A DNA stretch of 64,000 nt from Thelonectria olida (Eukaryota > Ascomycota > Sordariomycetes > Hypocreales > Nectriaceae): NCBI GenBank assembly GCA_020736575.1, contig JAGPYM010000016.1, forward strand, positions 868,001-932,000, written 5' to 3'. This document shows positions 11,739 through 22,430 of the stretch, piece by piece. Within the stretch, counting starts at the first letter, position 1, and each line of letters begins with the position of its first letter. A program made the translations under genes and the position numbers. Below the pieces are notes generated by a model. The model saw only the letters and a program-made list of their open reading frames with translations, had not been told where the DNA came from and did not search any database.

Positions 11739-13319
11739 GTCGTTGGGCTTGTTACTGTCTGTCGGGGAGGACGTGAGATGTCAGCAATGGAGATGGGGAA
11801 AAGTAAATGGGCAGCGAATGGGCCCGGGCTGTTTGTTTTCGGGAGATGAGAGCTGACCAGCGTGGTGGCCGATGTACAGCTGCTGCAGAAGCGGCGGCCT
11901 ACCCCCTCCTTTGGGATCAAGCCAGGCTGGCGAGCTGATGTTTTGGGTTGCGTGAGCGTGCGTGCGTGTTGCTTTCTTGGATGCTTGATTGGTGGTGATC
12001 TGCCGTGGACTGGTGGGCGAGATTTCACATTTGAGGGGAAAAACGAAGACACGGCCGAATGAGAGAGGGCCAGACAAAATCGTGAGCTCCTGGCGCTCCG
12101 GAGGAAGCTAGAGAGCCTTCTGAGAGAGCGCGGGGTACCTCCAGAAACAGGTGGTTCTGGATGAAATCCAACCGGAAACTGATGAGGGGATCCAGATGGT
12201 CGCCGGGAATGGGACAAGCGACTAGCAGGCGTATGCTTCAGGGATGCCGGGCACGCAAGGAGCCGTCGACAATGCCAAGCGCCGTTTCTTGCTGGGGGCC
12301 ACGGCCGATTTGTGCTGATGCGATGCGGGACAGGCACGTTGGCGGCCGTGAGATACGAGCTGGCCGGAACAGTCGAGACAAAAACAACTCGGGAAGGATG
12401 GATCAGACGGATCAGACCTCATAAAGGGGTCCCGCGGGGATCAATATGTGTATGTATAATAATAGGAGCGGGCATCCAGGTCGGCCTGTGGTCATGCTGG
12501 AACCAGAGGCAGTGCCAGAAGCACAATCGATGCCTGCTAGTAAGCCACTCCGCATGCGTAAAGCTGTCCCGCCAAGAATCCTAGGACAAGCCAGGGTTGC
12601 CTCTAGCCTCTGGAAAGGCCCAAGTCTGATGTTTCGCCGCAGGCCTCCATGGTGGTTTCGTTTTTGGTGGTGGCTAGCTCTCTTGTTGTCGGCTCTCGTC
12701 TGCATCTCTGATTGATCCCTAGAGGGCCTAGGTCGCTGACATGAGCCAGTTCGGCTGCCGCTGGGGGCCTAGATCTGCGCCGCATCAATTGGGCTCAAAA
12801 TTCTGGAAGACCTTTGCGGGCTGTGCGTTGTTGGGCGGCGAGAATCCCACTTCCCCTTGGAACAAGACGGAGTATTACCACCCATGAAGTTCCATGTGGA
12901 AACAGGGGAACTGGTGGTAAATGAAGATTGCGTGTTCCTCTGTGGCTGGGACTTTGCTCTCGATGTTGCAGGCAAGGGTAATTTCCATTTGGTTATGCCA
13001 AAGTCGCACTCGAGTGTCTCTCTCTGTCTCCTTGGGCCGCTGCTCAGAACCTTGAAATAGCCTCTCCCGTGTTCCATATGCATGGCGGCGTTCCCTCCTG
13101 AGTGTGTGGGCCTAATTACCGTCTTGACCGCTGACAAGGAAACAATGGGTAAAATACGTCGTCCACGAAAGACATCCATACATCAAGTCGGCAAGCACGC
13201 ACGCACACATACGCGCAGGTGGCAGACCAGCATCAACAGCCAGCCAGCACGTGCACCAGAAGCCGCTCCTGCATATCAGCTCTCACAGAGGGTCGAATTG
13301 GAAAAGGATATGGAGATGA
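11739..13319. other. SKT5 upstream region, no confident gene
   Basis: This is the leader and promoter side of the SKT5-type gene. AT-rich TATTATTATACA on the minus strand near 12446-12465 is a possible core element about 0.7 kb from the start codon (weak). Open frames here have no recognisable domains. Confidence 0.5.
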
Positions 13320-13418
13320 CTAGCGATACGGGGGCTGCTTACATGACGAATTATCTTTGGCGGCTGAGCCACCGGCAGCCTCCTTTCCGAGCTGTGCATA
13401 CTGCTGATAGCTCGCCAT
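13320..13418 (-). CDS. Possible very short ORF or first exon (MASYQQYAQLGKEAAGG...)
   Basis: An ATG at 13418 opens a 32-codon frame beginning MASYQQYAQLGKEAAGG and rich in Ala, Gly, Lys and Ser. A GTAAGC donor-like sequence occurs after 24 complete codons plus one base (the second S of DNSS). No convincing second exon was found downstream: joining to the first CAG acceptor near 13263-13272 gives an immediate stop. About 0.9 kb upstream, a TATATAAT word at 14330-14337 could be a core promoter on either strand. The composition resembles small hydrophilic fungal stress proteins, but I do not recognise the family. It may also be a chance ORF. Confidence 0.25.
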   Translation of the reverse strand: MASYQQYAQLGKEAAGGSAAKDNSSCKQPPYR

Positions 13419-16400
13419 GACGGCGGCTGACAAGTGAAGGGTGAGATTATGAGTGGGGTGTCGAGGTCGTGTTGGAGGGGCTAAGGACGAGGATCGGATC
13501 TGCGGGATACCACGATAGAAGAGCGGCCAAGGCAGAGGAGATGGCTGGAGAGGACATGGAGAAGCGACAGAATCGGCGAGGAGGGCGAGAAGAGCTTTAG
13601 GTTGGGACGGGACGATTATGTATGTCTTTGACGGGCGTATGCTTGTTGGAGATCGAACGGATTTCGGATGGGGGGGGGCAAAGGATTGGCGATCTGATGA
13701 GAAGGCTTTTAACGGGAGCTTTAGGTCGTACTTGGTACTTTCAGCACACCCATTAGCCAGGGAGCTAGGGGTAATGCTGCAAGAATAGTTCCAACACAGA
13801 CCCTGCGGTTGGTGGCCTGGTGCCGGCTGCGGCTGGCTGGCGGGGCGCTCCCGATCCCAACGACTGCGCAAAGCCGCCCGGGCGTGGGGTAAAGCTAAGG
13901 TGGTGCAGTTGACGTTTGGAGGTCGTTGGTTTTGGCTTCTGGCGTTGGACCAGGTTCCTGTTTCTCTCGTCGGGGATCGTCGCACTGAAGGAAAGATCTT
14001 TGCCGCTTGCGATGAAGGATAAAGAGAGTATGGTGCTCGTAGTGTGACCAAGAAAGAGAGGACAGAAACTGATATGTACTTGGTCGTCGTGCTGTAGTGT
14101 GCTGCAGATAGGTCGCAGCGGAGGCTCAAGAAAGGATTCCAAAACAGCCAGGGTGCGTTTGAGGGTCTGAAGCGAGAGCCTGAGCCCACTTTATTTTGTT
14201 TGCTGCCCCTCGTTCTCGGAAAACGGTGTTGACGTTGGTCGACGGTAAGGATGAAGTTGGTAATTGAGGCGAAACGGGCAGGCCAGTTGAGGAAGAAGAG
14301 AGAAGAAGGAGCAGAAATTTGACAGACAGTATATAATGCGAGCCACAGTGAGCCAGGTACATTGATACGCGATCACAGCAGCGAGGCACAGTAGCAGATG
14401 AAAGGGTGCAAAGTGAAACAAAAGCAACCTTCAGCTTCTTCATTCCTCCGGTGACACAATGAATCGTTATATGATCTCGTGAGATGGCCAACTCAGCGTA
14501 CTTTGCAAGGCATTGGTGGTACGTATTTGGGTACCTACGCCGATCTGATCACTTGTCGATTTCACCAAAAGGGTGCAGACTTGAAACTGGGCCATTTTGG
14601 AGCCACTCTCGCGATGCCCCTCGGTTGTTGGCGCTTCAGCTGGGCCTCAGCTTTGTGGACACCATTCGTTGCTCGTTGGAAGCCTTTGTCCTACTGATTT
14701 CCGACCGGAAAGAGCCTAGACGAGGGTTCTACGCCAAGTATGCCTAGCAATTACTCTAGCTCTTGAAAGATCATCAACAGGGAATAGAGCCGTTATGATA
14801 CGATCCGACGGCGCGGAGATGATCACAAAACACCTCCATGTTTCTGGCCTAGCTCCACGCTCAATGACTGGGCAAAAGATCCCCCATTAAGCGCAGATGG
14901 ATCGCGTACGAATGGACGATCCTGTTTCCATGTTATTCGGTGTGTAGATACGTAAATATAACCACTAAGTTAACTAAATAATAAGCGCCAAAAAAACTCC
15001 ATCAGAGCCGCAGTCAAATCCCATATCCACATACCCACGTACCTAGGTAGTCATACCCAGGTACGAATATGTTAAAGAAGAGCGCCTAAACTAGGTAACT
15101 ACTCAGCGGCAATCTCATCTTCCGACATGAATAAATTCATCCGGCATCCGGCATCATCATCTTATTTCTTGGTCCCCTGTTCATGTCGTTTGTGTTGTCT
15201 TGCAGCTGTTTAATCTTCCAGCCCCCGTCGCCATGTCGCTCGTGCGTCCGCTCAGCCACAGCCCCATCTGCTATTTTCAGCCGTGATGTGTCTTTGTGAC
15301 ATTTGATGAGAAGCCAGCGTTGTCACATTGTTTGTGCTATCTCGTGAAGTGTCATGCATTTCTGGACCTTGCTCTCGTATATCCAATCCTAAAATAGCGC
15401 CACAACAGGAAATTCACCACTTCAACATGGAGAGTTCCTCTCCAGAAAAACCGTGGTTAGTTATTTCGCAGCTTCTCATACCTCCAATTCAACCAACATC
15501 ACTCATTTAAGCCATGCACACTTGAGACGCACCTTCAATAACGGGGACATGTCACCAACCAACGTTGGGCCCCGGTTCTTGACGGTCCCGAGCCTTAATA
15601 TTCGGAATGGTCGGTTTCCAGCTCCTGGCCTTGGACTATCTTCTTTTGGATAAGTAGCCACCCCTTAACAAGGCTGAGTGTGCCAAACTAGGCCGACTCC
15701 ATGCTCGCCAATAGATACAGTAGTCAGATATCCGCAAGGCTGACTTGGTGTCTGCCCGACGCTATGTGAAAGCTTACTTCGTCCAAACTGGTTTCCAACC
15801 CACCTGCGGGAGCTGCCGTCAACTGTTTTCACTTAATTCCGCTTTTGGTGCCTTGCCTCTCATTCTGACTAGCCCAAGTTGCCGAGTTGCACGCTCGTTT
15901 GGCTGCCACTGCATGGCGCCACAACTCAAGCTGAAGATGAGATGCATCTGATTGCGCAACACGGTGAATCACCACCACCACGTGTACCATCTACAGCAAA
16001 TAACCCAAAAGGAAATGTGTGTGCCTCCCACCGTGAAGCTAGTCTCATTTCGAAGCGATGCTTTTTGGACTCGGCTTTGTTCCTGCTTTGCTCTATCGAC
16101 GGGAGCTGTGAGGGACCAAGTACCGATATGACGAGATATTGATCTAACTTGATTACCTAATCCAGGGTCGGATTTTCTCTAGCTCCGGCAGCTCCCAATC
16201 CGAGCACCGATTGCCTCGTGCCGTGGCCTCGCGTCACAGGTCGCAGCCTGGTGCAGCTTCGACCAGCTCCAGCCAATATCCAATATCGAAAACAAATCAA
16301 CCACCCAACCACAACTCCATCAATATCCTCCAATCCTGACCGAAATCCCCATCGAATTGCATCGTGCGCAACTCCCATAACCCGATTCACACGACTTCGT

Positions 16401-16426
16401 CCGCAAAGTCGGTTACATCATCCACC
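13419..16426. other. Gene-poor region upstream of RPN12
   Basis: About 3 kb with no coding region I can support. It holds the TATATAAT word at 14330-14337, a G9-10 run near 13672, an AT-richer patch at 14930-15110 with a TACCTAGGTAG palindrome (15040-15050), and the RPN12 promoter and leader. Open frames inside it have no known motif. Confidence 0.55.
15040..15064. repeat. TACCTAGGTA palindrome and near copy
   Basis: TACCTAGGTAG at 15040-15050 is followed closely by ACCCAGGTAC ending at 15064. Related CTACCT/AGGTAG words recur in other intergenic regions of the window (38661-38672, 47138-47155, 31976-31984, 50446-50455), so this belongs to a dispersed short palindromic family. Function unknown. 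Confidence 0.5.
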
Positions 16427-17302
16427 ATGGCCGACCGTAATCTCGCCCAGATCCTTAGCCAGCTCAAGCACTCCCCCTCCATGAGCTATGCCGAGGCCAA
16501 CGCCCTTCTCTCCAAGGCAAAGCTCGCCCTCCTCAAGCTCAACGCCCTCACCCCAAGCGCCTCCACCCCCCAGCACATCCTCCCTCTCGCCCGCGAGACC
16601 TACGAGCAGGGCGCCCTCTTCGCCATCCGTGCCCGTAACTCCCCCGCCTTCACCCGCTACGTACAGCAGCTTCAGCCCTTCTACGAGCTGCCCTCCAACA
16701 TCCTGCCTCCCAACATTCCCGAGCGCAACAGGGTTACCGGTCTCAGCTTGCTATTGCTCCTGACTCAGGGTCTCTACGCTGAGTTCCATACGGAGCTTGA
16801 GAGCCTCGCTAACCGGGAAGGCGGTGACGTTGACGTCGAGGGTGATCGGTATCTGGGCTACCCTATTCGTCTGGAGAGGTGGTTGATGGAGGGCAGCTAC
16901 GATCGGGTGTGGAAAGCCATGAAGAGCAGCGAGGTTCCCTGTGACGAATACAGTGTGTTCTCAGAGGTATGCTCTCATGTCAAATTGACCATGATCCCGT
17001 ATTGCATACTAACAACAGCTTTCCAGATTCTCAAGAACCAGATCCGCTCCGAAATCGCAAGCAGCAGTGAGCGCGCATACCCCAGCCTGCCCATCAGCTC
17101 CACAAAGTCCCTGCTGTTCCTCGACTCCGAGGGTGATGTCATCTCCTTCGCCCGTCACCGAGGCTGGATCGTGCGCGACGGCCAGATCTTCTTCCCCGAC
17201 TCGACTGATACCACCGAGGCCGGTTCCCAGAACAAGGAGGTCAGCCAGATGGTGATAGAGAATACGCTTGGCTACGCCCGCGAGTTGGAGACCATTGTAT
17301 AG
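16427..17302 (+). CDS. RPN12: 26S proteasome regulatory subunit RPN12 (PSMD8)
   Basis: Exons 16427-16966 and 17027-17302 give 271 aa, close to yeast Rpn12 (274 aa). The start sits in a strong context (ACCATGG). An alternative upstream in-frame ATG at 16364 would add 21 residues unlike the family. The 60-nt intron is in frame, with donor GTATGC, branch TACTAAC and acceptor TTCCAG. The protein is alpha-helical with the PCI-like region near the C-terminus (segments LGYPIRLERWLMEGSYDRVW and SISSTKSLLF-like). RPN12 is a subunit of the lid of the 19S regulatory particle and is needed to complete lid and base assembly. It is convergent with the alpha-COP gene. Confidence 0.93.
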   Translation: MADRNLAQILSQLKHSPSMSYAEANALLSKAKLALLKLNALTPSASTPQHILPLARETYEQGALFAIRARNSPAFTRYVQQLQPFYELPSNILPPNIPERNRVTGLSLLLLLTQGLYAEFHTELESLANREGGDVDVEGDRYLGYPIRLERWLMEGSYDRVWKAMKSSEVPCDEYSVFSEVCSHVKLTMIPYCILTTAFQILKNQIRSEIASSSERAYPSLPISSTKSLLFLDSEGDVISFARHRGWIVRDGQIFFPDSTDTTEAGSQNKEVSQMVIENTLGYARELETIV

Positions 17303-17718
17303 TTGTTCTTGGAGGTTCTCCGTGGACTTTTTAGGCGCAAGGTTAGCGACAGTGATGGAGGCAGGTTTACATAGATGAGGGAGATGGATGAATATCACAG
17401 CTGTACGACTAGCCAACCCAGATACATAGATTCGTAACTCGAGGGAGGAACAATCAAAACATGACAAAACAACGAATCGCATCACTTGACTTCACAACCA
17501 GACGCTCTTATCAACTTGCGTATGCTTGTCACATATATAGTCAGGCTAAACAGAAAAGACATGACATGACTCCTTTGCCATCGTTCTACCAACCTCGTCC
17601 AATTCCAGCCTTTTTAAAACCAGAGACTGATGGCACATCTCATTCGCGCATCTAGTCACATTTTTGCAAAGACTCGAAACTCCATCCCGCATTCTCTTCC
17701 TCTCCAGTCATTAATTGT
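17303..17718. other. Convergent 3' intergenic region
   Basis: 416 bases between the stops of RPN12 (+) and alpha-COP (-). It presumably holds both 3' UTRs; no gene or repeat is visible. Confidence 0.7.
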
Positions 17719-20700
17719 CTAGGCGTACAGCTTCAAACCGCTACCATGCTTGCCGATCTCGCAAACCTCGCACACCCGGCACACGGTGCCCTTGTACTTG
17801 CTGTGATATTTGGACCCATCAAATGCACACTCCTCATAGCCGGTTCCGCTGTAAATGGGCGTGTGGCTGGCTGCGCACACGTCAAACTCGGCGAACTGGT
17901 CAAACTCAATTTCCACAGCATCGTGGGGGTTGCGCTCGCACTGAGCCTTGGTTTTCTTGGCCTGAGAATAGTTAGTAAGCAAGGTCTCATGGAAGGGTAT
18001 ATTGATGCAACTCACGTTCTCAACAATCTTGGTCGCCCCGCCGTTAGCGATAATGCGGTTAGCAAAGCTCAGCGCTGAGTTGTAGTTCTTGTTGCGCATT
18101 GCCAGCTGCATGGCACTGAGTAGAGCCAGTTGTCGGTGAGGCACCTCGATTTTGGGGATTGTGAAGTAAGCAGACAGCTCAAGACTCCTCTGGAGTTTGG
18201 CAGGGTCCTTAGCCACCACATCAGGGGATCCCAGCTTTCTCCTCGACAATTCAATGCTCATGGCCACAGCGTACTCGCTGGCAGAGGCAATAAGCTTCTT
18301 GGCCTCAGCAACCTCGTCTTCACTTGATACAGAGTTGATGAGGATAGCATGCAGAATACCTTTGAAAATGTTCAGACCATCGTCAAGCTTGTTGGCCTTC
18401 ATGCTATCGTAGCCCTTCTGCAAATCATTGGCGGCGAGTGTCTCTAAATCGCGAGGAATAATAGGCAAGACCTTTCTGGGGTCGGTCTCGTCAAGGGTAC
18501 GGCGAACATAGTTCACCAGAGGAGGCAAGCCATTGGCGGCAGGAAGGAATGTCCTTGAAGCCTGATACACCTCAAGGAACCGTGACTTAAGAGGCGCAAA
18601 GCTAACTGCACCGACCTGGCGGTTCAGAAGCTGCATAGCACTCTCAAAAGAGCCACCAGCAACGTGATCCACTGCCAAGGGTGAGTTGCGGGCCCAGAGG
18701 TCTGCTTCACTGCTCCCAGCACCACCAGCCTCAGCACTGTCGACATTGACAAAGTCGCTCTCAACATCAGGGACATCGTCGTCACCCATGTCCCAACCAG
18801 CAGCATCTTCATCATCATCATCGATCAGAGCGCCGGCATGCTTGGCAGTCGAGTCCTCCTCCATAGCATCATCGAAACCTGTGGTAGCCGCGGGTTCATC
18901 ATCCAGGGACAGACCCTCGACCTGGCCAAGCAAGGCCTTCTCGAAGAAGGATTGCGAGGTAGCCTTGGTAGGCCAGTTAGCCTTGAAGGTGGGTACAATA
19001 GGCTTGAGAGTAGTCAAGGGTGCCCCCAAGGTGGGCATGGTCAGCTGGTCCTCGGTGACACCAGTAGCTTCGAGGATAGCTTGGCACTCCTCTTCCAGGC
19101 CGTTGGACTTAGCGGTCATGTAAGCGAGGGGGTCTGTTTTCAGAGTTAGTAGAGTATGATATTATGAATGGTTCCATGGCTTACAGAGGTCGATCTCCTT
19201 GAACATCTGGACGCGGTCCTCAACCTCTCCCAGATAAAGGGCATTTTGGAAGCGAGAGGTGAAGTCTCCTCGGTGCTCGGCAATCTTCGCCATACGTGCA
19301 AGCTTGGAGTGGTCTCCAGTGGTGAGGTACAGAAAGGAGAGCTTATCAAACTGCTTGAGCTTCTGGTACGACATCTCAACGACCTGGTGGTTGCCGTGGG
19401 CCAGGGCCTCGTTGCTAAGTCTAGACCAGAAGTTGGGCTTGTCCAGCTCCTTGGCCATCTCAACCGCAACGTCTAGGTTGCCACACTCAATAGCAAGATC
19501 AAATCGAGTCGTAGGATCTTGAACAAACTGCAGTGCAATCTCGGGGTATCCTTTCTTCTGAAGATACGATATAATGGATTGACCAACAAGACTGGAGTTT
19601 CGGATGATGTGAAGCATCTCCTCGTAGTTTCGTTTGACGAGGGCCAGCTTGAAGCGATACTCAGTAGGGTCAATCTGGAGAATACGGGGCTTTGCGGCAC
19701 GGTCAAGGCAGTAGACATTGCGGCCCTTCACACGGACAAGGTAAACGGTCTGGTCCAGGGTTCTCACGATACCGTTGTCGCCGTTGAGAAGAGTGTACTT
19801 GACGTGGTTGAGAGTCGAGTACAGCAGAACACCAGCGTCGTCCCAGGTGGCGCTCTTGATTCGGATAGTCTCATGCAGAGTGCTAACCTGTTCAAGTGTT
19901 TTGGTAACAATGGTTACGTTGTGCTTGCTCAGGAGAGCAGCATACAAGCCATCGTTAGACCAGACAACATACTTGACGCCTGTGACAGACAGCTCAGCAA
20001 CACTCTTCTTCTGCTGAATATCGTACAAATGAACAGCAGTGGGGGTGATAATCAAGAGATTGCCAGTGCCTCCAAAGTAAATGTCAGTTGTGCCAACAGG
20101 GGGCTTGAAAGAGCGCGTTGTGTTGTTTGATAGGTCCTTAATATCGATGGTCTGGGTAGAGGTGTTGAGGACGGCAAATCGGTTGCGGGCAACAAAAATG
20201 GCAGAGTTTCCGGATCCACGCTTCGACTCAGTGGGCTCAACACCAGATCCATCCTTGGGAAGGTTCACAAGTTCATAAGAGCCGCCATCAGTAGGCGAGG
20301 TGACCAAGACAGATCGTTCTGCGGGGTTGTAGGACAAAGTTCGAGGGGCAACCCAAGCGCTACCAAGTTTCTTGAGCGAGAGGAGAGTGGGACTCTCAAT
20401 ATTCCTCTGGAAGTCGTAGGACTTGACATGTTTCTCCTTGGTAACATAAAATAGTTGGTTCTGGTGAACAGCGGAGGCAGGACGCTCTCGCTCTAACTTG
20501 AAGACCATAACACCATTGTCGTGTCCAGCGGCGAAAAGATTGATCTCAGGGTGAGCCGCAATGACCCAGAAGCGGTCGTTCTCCCTCTTGAAAGACTGGA
20601 CGGCGGTTCGCTTGTTAAGATCCCACACTCGAATAGTCTTATCCTCACCCGCGGAAAGAATTAGGTCCTGGTGAGGGTGGAACAAACAACCAGAAGCATT

Positions 20701-21682
20701 CTGGAAATGACCTCGACAGGTGTCCACCTCCCATGCCTTGGTTTCGCTCATGCGCCACAGCTTCACTAGTCGGTCATCACCCGCGGAAACGATCAGGGGC
20801 ATGGTTGGGTGGAAAGCGACCCAGTTAACGCCGCGATCATGGCCCTCGAGAACGAACTTGACAACGGCATCAGTGTTGCCAAACATATCGGTCTGGTTCT
20901 GGTTGGCGCGCGCCATCTGGTCTTCGAAAGACATGGAAGTCGGGGCAGAGTGCTTCTTTCGGAGGCCGGAGATGTCCCAAACGCGGACGGACTGATCGAG
21001 GGAGGCGGAAACGACGAGGTCCTCTTTGGGGTGGAACTGAGCACACATGGCATAGTGATTGTGTCCAGTCATGGTGCAGACTAGGGTCGGTCAGTAACAA
21101 GAGCTTGCGTTCAAGGAACATAATTCAACATGACAGGACTACGTACTCAAGGAGCGGTTCTGCCAGTTCCATATCCTGATGGTCTGGTCATCAGAGGCGG
21201 AAAGAATCCAGGGAAGCTCGTGGTGAAAGAAGACGGTGCGGACATAATCGAGATGGCCATTGAGGGTGAAAAGACATCGTCGAGTCTGATAGGACCAGAC
21301 TTTAATCTTGTAATCGTCGCCTCCAGAAACGAAGAGGGGCTGGGTCTTGTGGAAATCGACACCACGGACGGGGCCGTCGTGCTCTTCGAAGCGGTCAATC
21401 AAGGTTCCCATTCGGTAATCCCAAAGTTGAATGGTAGAGGAGTGAAGCGACACGAGGATCCATGGTCTGAGGGGGATGTCAGCTTCTATGTCGTGGACGG
21501 TATGGAACTCGAGCGGTATGCATGCGGTTGACGGCGCAAGACAACTGACCTCTTAGGGTGAAAGGCAATACCCTTCGCTCTCGAAGACTTGGATTCGAAC
21601 TGTGCCAGGTGTCAGTTACTGCAGAGGGAGCCAGGCCCTCGAAACACATTACCTTGGTCAACATTCCGGGGGACGACTGCAT
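17719..21682 (-). CDS. COP1: Coatomer subunit alpha (alpha-COP)
   Basis: Six exons on the minus strand (21682-21653, 21599-21550, 21466-21147, 21080-19185, 19133-18016, 17961-17719) encode 1,218 aa; yeast Cop1/Ret1 has 1,201. The first exons read [10 protein letters not shown], then [19 protein letters not shown]40 repeats fill residues 1 to about 300 ([31 protein letters not shown]). A second propeller and an alpha-solenoid follow, and the C-terminal domain includes [13 protein letters not shown]. The C-terminus is Cys-rich ([13 protein letters not shown]). Alpha-COP is the COPI coat subunit whose propeller binds KKxx-type retrieval signals on Golgi cargo. All junctions keep frame and have clear donors, and most introns show CTAAC branch sites. 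It is divergent from the UGGT gene, sharing a 748-bp promoter region. Confidence 0.96.
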
Positions 21683-22430
21683 TTTGGCGGGGAGGTGAAG
21701 CCGCAGCTTCTCGCATTAAAGGGGGAGCAATACAGAGCCCAGAAAAAAAAGATGGCAGAAGGCGATCAGCTTGCTTGTTCGCAAATCTTGAAGCAAGCTG
21801 GCCAGCAGGTCGAGACAGAGATAGAAACGGGGGATGTGTAAGGAGTGGAGGTGGAGTAGTGTCGATGCTGGCCGACGTGCGAACTCCTGGGCTAAGCAAT
21901 TGAGCATCGTGTCCATCTCCAAAGTGTGGGCTTCCTCCTGCGCAAGCCACGCGCAACATTGTTCCCCCGACGCCACAAGGGGGGGACGCCACCTGTCTCT
22001 GAGCAGATCTCACCGCCTTGGTGAGCCCTTGCACATCTGTCATCAAGGGGAGTAGCACCAGCCACAGCTTAGCCCCACCATGTGCTTCTGCCACGTTGAA
22101 GGCTGAATCCCTTTTGGCAGAACGTCATGGCGCTAGACTCAACTGGGTCAGCTCTTCTGTGACGGTGTTCACATCTCGACGACACGGCTCCGGACAACCT
22201 GAGCTTTGTTTGACTGTCGACGACTTGATTGGCATCATTGGTGCATCACAATACCATAGACTGCATCGCTTGTTTCCGTCGAGTATCAGATACAATACAG
22301 CTTCCTTTTCTGACTTTGCCTCATCGACAATAGAGCTCTGGGAGCTCTCGCTCTACCCCTCCAACTCCCGCCGTGGAGCTTCATCCCACGTGAATTCGAG
22401 ACGATTGTCGACAACATCTAGTCTCCCGCC
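21683..22430. promoter_or_regulatory. Divergent promoter region between alpha-COP and UGGT
   Basis: 748 bases separate the two start codons. A CACGTG E-box-like word lies at 22387-22392, 39 bases before the UGGT start. An imperfect inverted repeat around two GAGCTC sites lies at about 22330-22352. Which gene these serve is unknown. Confidence 0.5.

Noticed and set aside
13320..14189. 289-codon minus-strand ORF
   Set aside because: Low-complexity Ser/Pro/Arg content with no domain. Only the last 33 codons (from ATG 13418) look coding-like and are listed separately at low confidence.
21588..21602. GTTCGAATCC on the minus strand, resembling a tRNA B-box
   Set aside because: It is the start of alpha-COP exon 2 (FESKSS), in frame and well conserved. 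No acceptor stem or A-box surrounds it.
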